From Spirochaetota bacterium (lineage in GTDB: Bacteria; Spirochaetota; UBA4802; JAFGJZ01), in the NCBI GenBank assembly GCA_023396665.1, contig JAEWVL010000311.1, positions 1 to 7,365 on the forward strand: a stretch of DNA of 7,365 nucleotides, in the 5' to 3' direction. Below, in pieces: positions 1 through 5,114 of the stretch. Made by a program: the position numbers and the translations under genes. Below the pieces are notes generated by a model, which was not told the origin of the DNA, ran no database searches, and saw nothing but the letters and a program-made list of their open reading frames with translations. The stretch's first letter is position 1, and each line of letters opens with the position of its first letter.

Positions 1-204
1 CTGTTTCTCGTCGGCGATGTCGCCGCAATGAAAATATGCCTCGATGCCATCACGTGAAAGTTCTGCGAGTACGCGTTCTCCGGCTTTTTGATCGAGATCA
101 ATGAAGGCGCAGTATGCACCGCGTTTCGCGAATTCACGCAATATGCAAAGGCCGATGCCTTTTGCAGCTCCGCTAATGACACAGCATTTGTTTTGAAAGC
201 TCAT
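1..204 (-). CDS. Short-chain dehydrogenase/reductase (SDR), N-terminal part, cut by left window edge
   Basis: The first 68 codons of a gene that runs off the left edge. The protein begins with a Rossmann nucleotide-binding fold. A short beta strand leads into a glycine-rich loop, SGAAKGIG (residues 11-18), a variant of the classical SDR TGxxxGIG motif. An acidic stretch at the end of the second strand (FIDLD, residues 34-38) usually means NAD(H) rather than NADP(H) is preferred. GDIAD (61-65) matches the DVxD-like segment that contacts the adenine ring. The catalytic Ser-Tyr-Lys region lies outside the window, so the substrate cannot be inferred. The ATG at 204 is preceded on the minus strand by GCGGAGCG, giving a GGAG ribosome-binding site 6 bases away. 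A promoter-like pair lies just upstream. The family call is secure; the exact enzyme is unknown. Confidence 0.9.
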   Translation of the reverse strand, partial: MSFQNKCCVISGAAKGIGLCILREFAKRGAYCAFIDLDQKAGERVLAELSRDGIEAYFHCGDIADEKQ

Positions 205-239
205 GATGCGCTCCGCTTTCCTGTACTATGGTAGCTTCA

Positions 240-268
240 ATAATAAGTGGAGCCGGTTGACAGGGCAA
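240..268 (-). promoter_or_regulatory. Candidate sigma-70 promoter for the SDR gene
   Basis: Read on the minus strand, TTGCCC (268-263) and TATTAT (245-240) are separated by 17 bases. The -35 matches 4 of 6 and the -10 matches 5 of 6 consensus positions. Transcription would begin near 233, giving a leader of about 30 bases that contains the GGAG ribosome-binding site. Found by eye only. Confidence 0.45.
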
Positions 269-286
269 GCGAAATAGAGGTAAAAA
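257..286 (+). promoter_or_regulatory. Candidate rightward promoter facing the palindrome cluster
   Basis: A perfect -35 hexamer TTGACA at 257-262 is followed after 18 bases by TAAAAA (281-286), a 4-of-6 match to the -10 consensus. It lies back to back with, and partly inside, the candidate SDR promoter. A transcript would begin near 293 and run directly into the inverted repeats at 331-551. The -10 is weak, so this is tentative. Confidence 0.3.
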
Positions 287-330
287 TGCAGGATAAACAT
301 TGGTGTTCAATATCGGATATTGTTCAATAG
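286..330 (+). CDS. Possible 14-residue leader-type ORF ending at the base of a hairpin
   Basis: An ATG at 286 opens a 14-codon frame (MQDKHWCSISDIVQ) that ends in TAG at 328-330. AGAGG lies 5 bases before the ATG and could serve as a ribosome-binding site. The stop codon abuts the first base of the 18-bp inverted repeat at 331, an arrangement seen in translated leaders in front of attenuator-type hairpins. However, the only promoter candidate nearby (257-286) would start transcription downstream of this ATG, and frames this short occur often by chance. No peptide family is recognised. Confidence 0.15.
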   Translation: MQDKHWCSISDIVQ

Positions 331-367
331 GTTTAGTAGTTTGCTGTTTAACAGCAAACTACTAAAC
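331..367. repeat. Perfect 18-bp inverted repeat, hairpin 1
   Basis: The arms at 331-348 (GTTTAGTAGTTTGCTGTT) and 350-367 are perfect reverse complements around a single T at 349. As RNA or single-stranded DNA this gives a stem of about 17 bp with a 3-base loop. No T-tract follows on either side, so it does not look like an intrinsic terminator. The apex word AACAGCAAA (350-358) recurs in hairpin 3 at 457-465, and CTAAACGC (362-369) recurs at 438-445. Confidence 0.85.
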
Positions 368-385
368 GCTACATGGATGTACCGA

Positions 386-427
386 CATTAAGCTCGGCTT
401 ATTCCGAATAAAAAGACGAGCTTAATG
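386..427. repeat. 11-bp inverted repeat with a nested smaller palindrome, hairpin 2
   Basis: The arms CATTAAGCTCG (386-396) and CGAGCTTAATG (417-427) are perfect complements. The 20-base interval between them contains a second dyad, TTATTC (399-404) and GAATAA (406-411), around one C. The right arm overlaps the left arm of the larger pairing at 421-438/515-535, so both cannot form at once. Confidence 0.75.
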
Positions 428-535
428 CGAGTTTCGGCTAAACGCATTCATGACGAAACAGCAAAGCTGTTTCGTCATGAATGCGTCTTTGTGCAATGAG
501 CAAACATTCATTTTGCCGAAACGACTCTGCTTAAG
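421..535. repeat. Outer interrupted stem enclosing hairpin 3
   Basis: CTTAA (421-425) pairs with TTAAG (531-535), GC (427-428) with GC (529-530), and GTTTCGGC (431-438) with GCCGAAAC (515-522). The resulting stem has a small asymmetric internal loop and encloses hairpin 3 plus 28 unpaired bases. Its left side overlaps hairpin 2, and its right side overlaps the dyad at 531-551, so the pairings are alternatives. Derived by eye without an energy calculation. Confidence 0.45.
442..486. repeat. Perfect 21-bp inverted repeat with AAA loop, hairpin 3
   Basis: The arms at 442-462 and 466-486 are perfect complements for 21 bp around a 3-base loop, AAA. This is the longest perfect stem in the window. 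There is no T-run of terminator type after it (GTCTTTGT follows). The left-arm segment CATTCATGACGAAAC has an imperfect direct copy at 505-522 (CATTCAT, then CGAAAC), so the right arm has an alternative partner downstream. Confidence 0.85.
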
Positions 536-551
536 TACACGATGGACTTAA
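531..551. repeat. Small 6-bp dyad TTAAGT/ACTTAA
   Basis: TTAAGT (531-536) and ACTTAA (546-551) flank 9 bases. The dyad is weak alone. It is notable because TTAAG at 531-535 also pairs with 421-425 in the larger stem. It is the last member of the palindrome cluster. Confidence 0.35.
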
Positions 552-714
552 ATAGGAGACTGTTAGAACAAACATGTGTGAAATGATAGATTATATGAAA
601 CATATTATTTTATTTGACATTTGAATTAAAGTGAGTAGACCGATGTAATGGAATTGTTCATAATCGGTATTGCGATGAGTTTTGCCGCCCTTTAGGCTGT
701 GGGACTCTTTGTGT

Positions 715-744
715 TTTACAGAATTGCATCAAAACTACTATTAT
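715..744 (+). promoter_or_regulatory. Candidate sigma-70 promoter for the lipoprotein gene
   Basis: TTTACA (715-720) and TATTAT (739-744) each match the consensus at 5 of 6 positions and are 18 bases apart. Transcription would start near 751, leaving only about 10 bases before the ATG at 761. That would cut into the AAGGAAAA ribosome-binding site (747-754), so the true start site may lie slightly upstream. Confidence 0.4.
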
Positions 745-760
745 ATAAGGAAAATATGTT

Positions 761-1138
761 ATGAAAAAATATGTAATTGTCTTTGTGCTTCTTTCTGCGG
801 TACTCGCATTTGTCAATTGTGAAGACGAAAAGACGATTGATGATTTGGTTGATTATAATAAAGGTTGTTGTACCCAGCCGGAAAAAGATGAAAGCGGTGA
901 TTATTCAATCGCTCACAGCTGGGACACGTCTGATATCAAAATGGCTGAAAGCGCATGTCTTCTCGATGAAGGGCACACCTGGAATGACGGAGACTGTGCA
1001 GTGCCATCGGGTACTATGGGCTGCAAATCATCAAGTGCGGGTCATGACAATATCACCTGGTATTACGGAGAATCGTGGACAGAGGCCGAAGTCAGAAATA
1101 GCTGTGAATCGACAGAATCAACTTTTGTTACCAGATAA
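761..1138 (+). CDS. Small cysteine-rich predicted lipoprotein, function unknown
   Basis: A 125-residue protein with an N-terminal export signal: positively charged MKK, a hydrophobic core (residues 4-18) and a lipobox-like LAFVNC ending at Cys20. Asn before the Cys is unusual in Gram-negative lipoboxes generally but tolerated in spirochaetes. The mature part would therefore be a lipid-anchored protein of about 105 residues. It is acidic and carries six further cysteines (36, 37, 66, 79, 88, 115), suggesting disulfides outside the cytoplasm. Two segments look like diverged copies: SWDTSDIKMAESAC (53-66) and SWTEAEVRNSC (105-115). The ATG at 761 follows AAGGAAAA about 7-9 bases upstream; an ATG at 755 hits a stop at once. 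The gene is more AT-rich than its neighbours and is flanked by its own promoter candidate and terminator, so it looks like a stand-alone unit, possibly acquired. No family recognised. Confidence 0.75.
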   Translation: MKKYVIVFVLLSAVLAFVNCEDEKTIDDLVDYNKGCCTQPEKDESGDYSIAHSWDTSDIKMAESACLLDEGHTWNDGDCAVPSGTMGCKSSSAGHDNITWYYGESWTEAEVRNSCESTESTFVTR

Positions 1139-1147
1139 TCGATTATC
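1134..1147. repeat. 14-bp perfect palindrome across the lipoprotein stop codon
   Basis: GATAATCGATTATC is its own reverse complement and includes the TAA stop of the lipoprotein gene (1136-1138). It is AT-rich and short, and no known site is recognised. It could be a binding site or chance. Confidence 0.4.
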
Positions 1148-1190
1148 GAATACATATTCAGACAAAAACTGATTCGCATTTATCTAATTA

Positions 1191-1230
1191 AAAGCTGCCA
1201 CTGTGTCTTCGACTTCGTGGCAGCTTTATT
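1191..1230. terminator. Hairpin terminator between convergent genes
   Basis: AAAGCTGCCAC (1191-1201) pairs perfectly with GTGGCAGCTTT (1217-1227). The 15-base interval contains a small GTC-TTC-GAC hairpin. TTTATTATT follows on the plus strand and, read from the other side, TTTTAATTAG follows on the minus strand. The position between the lipoprotein gene (+) and the PHP phosphatase gene (-) fits an intrinsic terminator used from both directions. Confidence 0.75.
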
Positions 1231-1278
1231 ATTCATGGGCACTGAACAAATGCTCTTGCTGGTCAGTATTTACGTGTA

Positions 1279-1998
1279 TTATTTGCGATCCCGTTTGTAT
1301 TTGATGCGCTCTAGCAGCTGTTCGGGTGTTCGTACGACAAGCTCTTCGGGGAAAGCCAGTTTTGTCGCAAGCGCCCTGCATTCGTCAAAAACACCGAGCG
1401 CATCGCGGTAGTGCGCGTCGCTGCCGAAAATAACCGCCGCTTTCTGGCGCGCGCATTCGGCCAGAATTTCCGCGATCATCGTGTCGCCGCCCGGTCTGAA
1501 CGTTTCGGGCTTCAGCGACGAGTTGTTGATTTCGATCAGCGTTCCGCTCGATTTTGCGGCGGCCACGACCGCGGCGATGTCGAAATCGTAGCGCGTGTCG
1601 CCGAGATGCCCGATTGTGTTGATGTAAGGGTTTTTCATAACATTGCAAAGCAATGCCGTGTGCGTATCTTTGTCGCTTGGTTTTACACAGGGGATGTGCA
1701 GACTGGCGATCGCGATTTCGAGCTGCTCGAGCGAGCGGTCGTCAAGGTCGAGCGATCCGTCTGTGAGTATGTTGACTTCGGCTCCCTTGAGCACTCTGAC
1801 ACCGGCGATGGTTTCGGGCAGTATTCGCAGATTGTGAAAATAATACAAATGCGCTGCGCCCGGCATGGCGGGGCTGTGATCGGTAAGTGCGATCAGCTTC
1901 AGGCGTTTTTTTCGCGCCTCACGGGCCAGTTCGTCGATGCTGCTGTACGCGTGACCGCTCGCGACGCTGTGGCAGTGTGTGTCGATTGTTATTCTCAT
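1279..1998 (-). CDS. ycdX: PHP-domain phosphatase, YcdX family
   Basis: A 239-residue protein, close in length to E. coli YcdX (about 245). PHP enzymes of this group are cytoplasmic phosphoesterases with three metal ions in a distorted TIM barrel; the physiological substrate is not settled. All nine metal ligands of the YcdX pattern are visible: H8 and H10 (DTHCHS), H16, H41 (LTDH), E74 (GAEVN), H101, H131 (GHLGD), and D194 and H196 (GSDAH). EINNSS (156-161) is another family hallmark. I chose the ATG at 1998 rather than the ATG at 2022. It is preceded by AAGGAG at a 7-base spacing, and the protein then begins directly with the first barrel strand (MRITIDTHCHS), as YcdX does. The 171-residue gene lies 121 bases upstream on the same strand and may be cotranscribed, although the gap is long. 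No clear promoter seen in the gap. It ends at the shared terminator. Confidence 0.93.
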   Translation of the reverse strand: MRITIDTHCHSVASGHAYSSIDELAREARKKRLKLIALTDHSPAMPGAAHLYYFHNLRILPETIAGVRVLKGAEVNILTDGSLDLDDRSLEQLEIAIASLHIPCVKPSDKDTHTALLCNVMKNPYINTIGHLGDTRYDFDIAAVVAAAKSSGTLIEINNSSLKPETFRPGGDTMIAEILAECARQKAAVIFGSDAHYRDALGVFDECRALATKLAFPEELVVRTPEQLLERIKYKRDRK

Positions 1999-2119
1999 GG
2001 CCGGGCTCCTTGCTGCGGCCATAGTGCAAAGTGCCGTAAAAAATGCAAAAAGGTTTTTATTACAGCGGTGGGGGGGATAGGGCCACGTACAATCGGGAAG
2101 GCTGCGCAGAATTTAAACG

Positions 2120-2635
2120 CTATTTGAACTCATCGAGAAAGACCCAGCCTTTGACGATGATGCCCGCCGCTGTTTTCGAACACCACGCAGCCGACTTGCC
2201 GGGATATCTGATCGTAAGGAGCGTACCGAGTACCAGCAGCTCCATCTGGCGCAGTGAATGTTTTTCTCCCTCGAAATCGAGGGTAATCATTTTTTCGTAG
2301 GCAAGGCGTTGTGGTATTTTAATTGAAAGGGCGTTTAGCCAGGGCAGCTTGTAGTAGGCGCAGTAGGTGTTCGATGCCCTGTTTTTGTGTTTGACCGCGC
2401 CTTTCGAAAAAACCAGATCACAGCCCGTAAGTCGTAGTTTTTTGACCGCCCGGGAGATAAAATCAGCCATCTGCAGTTTGACGCCCCTGGCGAAGTAACA
2501 GTTGACCCGTTTTTTATGAATATGTTTTGTCCGTCGTATGCGCCCTGAATTATCGTATCCACTGATAAGATGCCAGTGATTGTGCTCGTTGATATAATCC
2601 AGTTTTACAACCGGGGCGTCTTTTTTGAACATCAT
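2120..2635 (-). CDS. Hypothetical basic protein, 171 residues
   Basis: No family is recognised. The protein is rich in Lys, Arg and His; the region HIHKKRVNCYFARG (about 38-51) and the NHWH near residue 19 stand out. It has no signal peptide or clear membrane segment and is probably cytoplasmic. There are five or so hydrophobic strand-like stretches, including LRQMELLVLGTLLTIRYPG (about 127-145). The frame is uninterrupted and its composition resembles the cre genes, so it looks real, but nothing assigns a role. Two adjacent ATGs (2635 and 2632) are possible starts; the only ribosome-binding site candidate is a weak CGGAA about 7 bases upstream. It is transcribed away from creB, sharing a 192-base intergenic region, and lies 121 bases before the PHP phosphatase gene on the same strand. 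A link to either is conjecture. Confidence 0.6.
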   Translation of the reverse strand: MMFKKDAPVVKLDYINEHNHWHLISGYDNSGRIRRTKHIHKKRVNCYFARGVKLQMADFISRAVKKLRLTGCDLVFSKGAVKHKNRASNTYCAYYKLPWLNALSIKIPQRLAYEKMITLDFEGEKHSLRQMELLVLGTLLTIRYPGKSAAWCSKTAAGIIVKGWVFLDEFK

Positions 2636-2827
2636 GGTGGTTCCGTTCTATTCGCTTTACATGAATAATCGCATTCTGATTTGTAGGCACTGTCTGTGCG
2701 GCAAAAACGTCAGTGCATCAACAGCTCATTACAATGAAGCTGAAGCGCATTAGGCAAGAAGTATTTCTGTGTCGCCGCGTGTTTGTTAAGGTCTTGACTT
2801 TTTTGCCGCTTCGGTGATTTTCGGGGG

Positions 2828-3508
2828 ATGGATACGCCAACGCAAATACTGATTATTGAAGACGAGCCGGGTATTGCCGATACGCTCGAATATGTTCTCA
2901 AGACCGAAGGCTTCGGAGTCCTCTGGGGAAGGACGGGCGCCGAAGGGCTCGCGCTGATCGCTGATCGCTGCCCCGCCCTGGTCGTGCTCGATATCGGGCT
3001 TCCCGACATGAACGGTTTTGAGGTTCTCAAAAAAATACGCAGTACAAGCCGGGTGCCGGTGCTGTGCCTGACCGCGCGTTCGGAGGAGATTGACCGCATT
3101 CTCGGTCTCGAACTCGGGGCGGATGATTACGTTTCCAAGCCCTTCAGTCCGAGAGAGGTGAGTGCGCGCGTGAAGGCGGTACTTCGCCGCAGCGGCGACT
3201 CGGGTTCCTCCGATGAATCGCCCTTTCAGATCGACTCAAACAAGCGCCAGATAACGTATTTCGGCCAAAAGCTGCAGCTCGCGCGATACGAGTACGATAT
3301 TCTCTCGCTTCTTGTGAGCCGTCCGGGCTGGATATTCAACCGACAGAAAATCATGGATCTGGTCTGGGCCGAGCCTGATGAGAGTTTTGACCGGACGGTT
3401 GACGCGCACATCAAGATGCTGCGCGCGAAACTGAAAGCGGTGCGTCCGCAAATCGATCCGATAGTGACGCACCGGGGAATCGGCTATTCGCTCAGGGAGG
3501 GGCTGTGA
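2828..3508 (+). CDS. creB: CreB, OmpR/PhoB-family response regulator
   Basis: A 226-residue two-component regulator whose cytoplasmic partner is CreC, encoded next. The receiver domain (about 6-118) has the acidic pair E11-D12, phosphoacceptor D55 in LVVLD, T82 (LTARSEE) and K104 in YVSKPFSPRE. A winged-helix DNA-binding domain (about 131-226) includes the recognition helix RTVDAHIKMLRAKL (189-202) and the THRGIGYSL wing (214-222). GIADTLEYVLKTEGF, LTARSEEIDRILGLE and PFSPREVSARV match E. coli CreB closely, so this is CreB rather than a generic OmpR-type protein. In E. coli, CreB responds to carbon-source metabolism; in Pseudomonas and Aeromonas relatives it controls beta-lactam responses and creD. 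The ATG at 2828 is the only in-frame start after a stop at 2795. Its sole SD-like stretch, GGGGG (2823-2827), touches the ATG, an odd spacing. The stop overlaps the creC start by 4 bases. No CreB-type repeat is seen upstream. Confidence 0.93.
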   Translation: MDTPTQILIIEDEPGIADTLEYVLKTEGFGVLWGRTGAEGLALIADRCPALVVLDIGLPDMNGFEVLKKIRSTSRVPVLCLTARSEEIDRILGLELGADDYVSKPFSPREVSARVKAVLRRSGDSGSSDESPFQIDSNKRQITYFGQKLQLARYEYDILSLLVSRPGWIFNRQKIMDLVWAEPDESFDRTVDAHIKMLRAKLKAVRPQIDPIVTHRGIGYSLREGL

Positions 3509-4941
3509 GCATAAAGCTTCGTCTGGTACTGGCCTTTTTGCTCGTCGCCGGTTGCGGCTTCTACTATGTATTTGACGCGATTTTGAATGATATCCGACCC
3601 CGCTATTTTGAAGCGCTTGAAGAGTCGATGAACGACAGCGTCAACATCATCGCAGCATATCTCGAGCAGGATGCCGATGATGAGGGGATTAATCTAGAAA
3701 ATGTCAACAGGCTTTCGTCGCTAGTATACGGGCGGCGTTTTGACGCGACAATATACGCACAGCACAAAACCGCTGTCGATCTGCAATTTTATATCTGTGA
3801 CGAAACAGGGCGTGTCATCTTTGACTCTGACGACGGAAAGCGTGTCGGGCGTGATTTTTCACAGTGGAACGATGTCTATCTGGCGCTTCAGGGCAAATAC
3901 GGCGCCCGTTCATCACGGGTGAATGCTGATTCTGAAGGGCTGCTTTACGTTTCGGCCCCGGTGAAACGGCAGGGAAAGATAATCGGAACGGTAAGCGTCG
4001 AGAAGCCGAAACAGAGTATTGCCGGATTCATACTTCTCGCACGGAAAAAAACGATCGCGCTGGGTCTCGTCAGTTTTGCCGTCTTCATCGTCATCAGCGT
4101 GCTTCTCTCGTTCTGGATAACACTGCCCATCAAACAGTTGCGCGGTTTTGTCGATAAGCTCAGGGCTAACAGGCATGCGGATGCTCCGAGATTTACGGGA
4201 AGCGAGATCAACGCGCTCGCAGCAAGTTTCGAAACGGTCTTTCGTGAACTGGACGGTAAAAAATACGTTGAATCGTACGTGCATACGCTCGCTCACGAAC
4301 TAAAGTCGCCGCTCACATCGATACGAAGTGCGGCCGAGCTTTTGACCGAAGATCTTTCGAACGAACAGAAAGACCGCTTCGTTGCGAATATTCTTCGCGA
4401 AAGTGTACGCGTTCAGACGCTCATAGAAAAGATGCTGTATCTTTCATCGCTTGAGAACCGTGGCGAATTGACACAGACCGAAATGATAAACGCCTCTGAG
4501 ATCATCGCCGATGTGGCCGCTTCGCTTGGTCCTCAGGCCGAGCAGCGCGCTGTGCGTTTCGCTATCGGCTGCGAAAGCGGACTCGTTTTTGAGGGTGAGT
4601 ATTTTCTGGTTCGGCACGCGCTGCTCAATCTTGCGGACAACGCGATCAGATACGCCCCCGCCGATTCTGCTGTTGAACTGGCTTGCTCGCCTGACGTTGA
4701 TTCGCTCGTTTTTTCGGTTCGCGATTACGGCGGGGGCATACCCGATTACGCACTCGAACGGCTTTTTGAGAAATTTTACTCTCTTGCCAGAACGGGTGAG
4801 GGCACCAGGGGTAGCGGACTGGGCCTCGCTTTTGTAAAGGAGTGCGCTTCTCTGCACAAGGGAAAGGTGACGATCGAAAATATTCCCGAAGGCGGGGTGC
4901 TGGCGACACTTCGTATCCCCCGGAAGCATACGCAAAACTGA
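3505..4941 (+). CDS. creC: CreC, membrane sensor histidine kinase
   Basis: A 478-residue inner-membrane kinase, nearly the same length as E. coli CreC (474). A first membrane helix (about 6-25) leads to a periplasmic sensor domain (about 28-180) with the CreC-like stretch FDSDDGKRVGRDFSQWNDVY (106-125) and GKYGARSSR. A second helix (about 183-206) connects to a HAMP-like linker. The kinase core has H264 as phosphoacceptor in the H-box HELKSPLTSIR, an N-box LLNLADNAIRYAP (373-385), the G1 box DYGGGIPDYAL (407-417), the F-box FEKFYSL (421-427) and the G2 box GSGLGLAFV (436-444). All catalytic motifs are intact. Translation starts at GTG 3505, within a GTGA overlap with the creB stop and behind AGGGAGGGG, so the two are translationally coupled. 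It should phosphorylate CreB D55. The ligand is not known for the family. CreD follows 173 bases later. Confidence 0.94.
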   Translation: MSIKLRLVLAFLLVAGCGFYYVFDAILNDIRPRYFEALEESMNDSVNIIAAYLEQDADDEGINLENVNRLSSLVYGRRFDATIYAQHKTAVDLQFYICDETGRVIFDSDDGKRVGRDFSQWNDVYLALQGKYGARSSRVNADSEGLLYVSAPVKRQGKIIGTVSVEKPKQSIAGFILLARKKTIALGLVSFAVFIVISVLLSFWITLPIKQLRGFVDKLRANRHADAPRFTGSEINALAASFETVFRELDGKKYVESYVHTLAHELKSPLTSIRSAAELLTEDLSNEQKDRFVANILRESVRVQTLIEKMLYLSSLENRGELTQTEMINASEIIADVAASLGPQAEQRAVRFAIGCESGLVFEGEYFLVRHALLNLADNAIRYAPADSAVELACSPDVDSLVFSVRDYGGGIPDYALERLFEKFYSLARTGEGTRGSGLGLAFVKECASLHKGKVTIENIPEGGVLATLRIPRKHTQN

Positions 4942-4953
4942 TTTTTTCTGCCC

Positions 4954-4992
4954 TTTCATTCTTCTTTCATCTTCGTTTCATACTCTTTTCAC
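4954..4992 (+). promoter_or_regulatory. Array of four 11-bp-spaced CreB-type half-sites upstream of creD
   Basis: TTTCAT at 4954-4959, 4965-4970 and 4976-4981 and TTTCAC at 4987-4992 start exactly 11 bases apart. The E. coli CreB operator is two TTCAC half-sites with a 6-base gap, which is also an 11-base period. Reduced to five bases, this array is TTCAT-N6-TTCAT-N6-TTCAT-N6-TTCAC, equivalent to two tandem CreB boxes on one DNA face. The array lies after the creC stop, 13 bases beyond its last base, and ends 122 bases before the creD ATG. It is therefore well placed for CreB-dependent activation of creD. The spacing is read directly; the binding protein is inferred from homology and location. 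Confidence 0.8.
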
Positions 4993-5002
4993 AATAAGGT
5001 TC

Positions 5003-5008
5003 TACTCT
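5003..5008 (+). promoter_or_regulatory. Candidate -10 element of a CreB-activated creD promoter
   Basis: TACTCT lies 10 bases after the last half-site (TTTCAC, 4987-4992). This fits PhoB/OmpR-type activated promoters, where the last half-site stands in for the -35 box. It matches TATAAT at only 3 of 6 positions. A start near 5015 would give a leader of about 100 bases. Confidence 0.3.
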
Positions 5009-5114
5009 GACGTACATCGCCAGCCCGGCCATGGTAAGCGGCAGCGCATCAGCGCTTGCCGCGAAACGGCTTTTTTGTTGTGCGGGCGAGAAAACGATAA
5101 ACGGAGGAATATAC

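Larger units (their letters stand above)
205..760. other. 556-base region without a normal gene; AT-rich and rich in palindromes
   Basis: No frame of normal gene size or coding character is visible on either strand. The left part (205-290) holds back-to-back promoter-like signals. The middle (331-551) holds a cluster of inverted repeats, described separately. The right part (552-714) is AT-rich with no recognised structure, apart from a frame at 574-624 (16 codons) that lacks a well-placed ribosome-binding site. The lipoprotein promoter candidate follows at 715-744. By eye, base composition is lower in GC than in the cre and PHP genes. Confidence 0.7.

Noticed and set aside
442..490. Intrinsic terminator at hairpin 3
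   Set aside because: The stem is AT/GC mixed and very long, and only a three-base T run follows, without a T-tract on either strand.
331..551. CRISPR array
   Set aside because: The repeats are inverted, not regularly spaced direct repeats, and there are no spacer-sized units or cas genes.
331..570. Integron attC recombination sites (there are a GTTTAAC at 346-352, a GTTAGAA at 562-568, and long palindromes next to an AT-rich lone gene)
   Set aside because: attC sites fold with conserved mismatches, extrahelical bases and paired RYYYAAC/GTTRRRY boxes 57-141 bases apart. These hairpins are perfect, the boxes do not pair at that distance, GTTAGAA breaks the final Y, and no integrase is in the window.
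574..624. 16-codon frame in the AT-rich spacer
   Set aside because: The nearest AGGAG is about 15 bases away, too far, and a frame of this size is expected by chance in this composition.
777..1172. Open frame overlapping the lipoprotein gene in another plus frame
   Set aside because: It has no ribosome-binding site and no export signal, and competes with a frame that has both a signal peptide and an SD sequence.
1999..2022. ATG 2022 as start of the PHP phosphatase
   Set aside because: The extra eight residues (MAAARSPA) are not part of the fold, and the AAGGAG site lies between this ATG and the one at 1998, which it serves.
1411..2127. Long open frame on the plus strand (238 codons)
   Set aside because: It lies opposite the PHP phosphatase, which has all catalytic ligands and a proper ribosome-binding site. 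The plus-strand translation is rich in Arg, Cys and His with no family pattern.
4444..4959. Minus-strand open frame opposite the 3' half of creC
   Set aside because: creC has every kinase motif intact in this stretch; the antisense frame is a by-product of its codon usage.
5031..5114. Longer creD reading from ATG 5031
   Set aside because: It lacks a ribosome-binding site and adds 28 residues unlike the family. ATG 5115 has GGAGG at 7 bases and begins the first membrane helix as in E. coli CreD.
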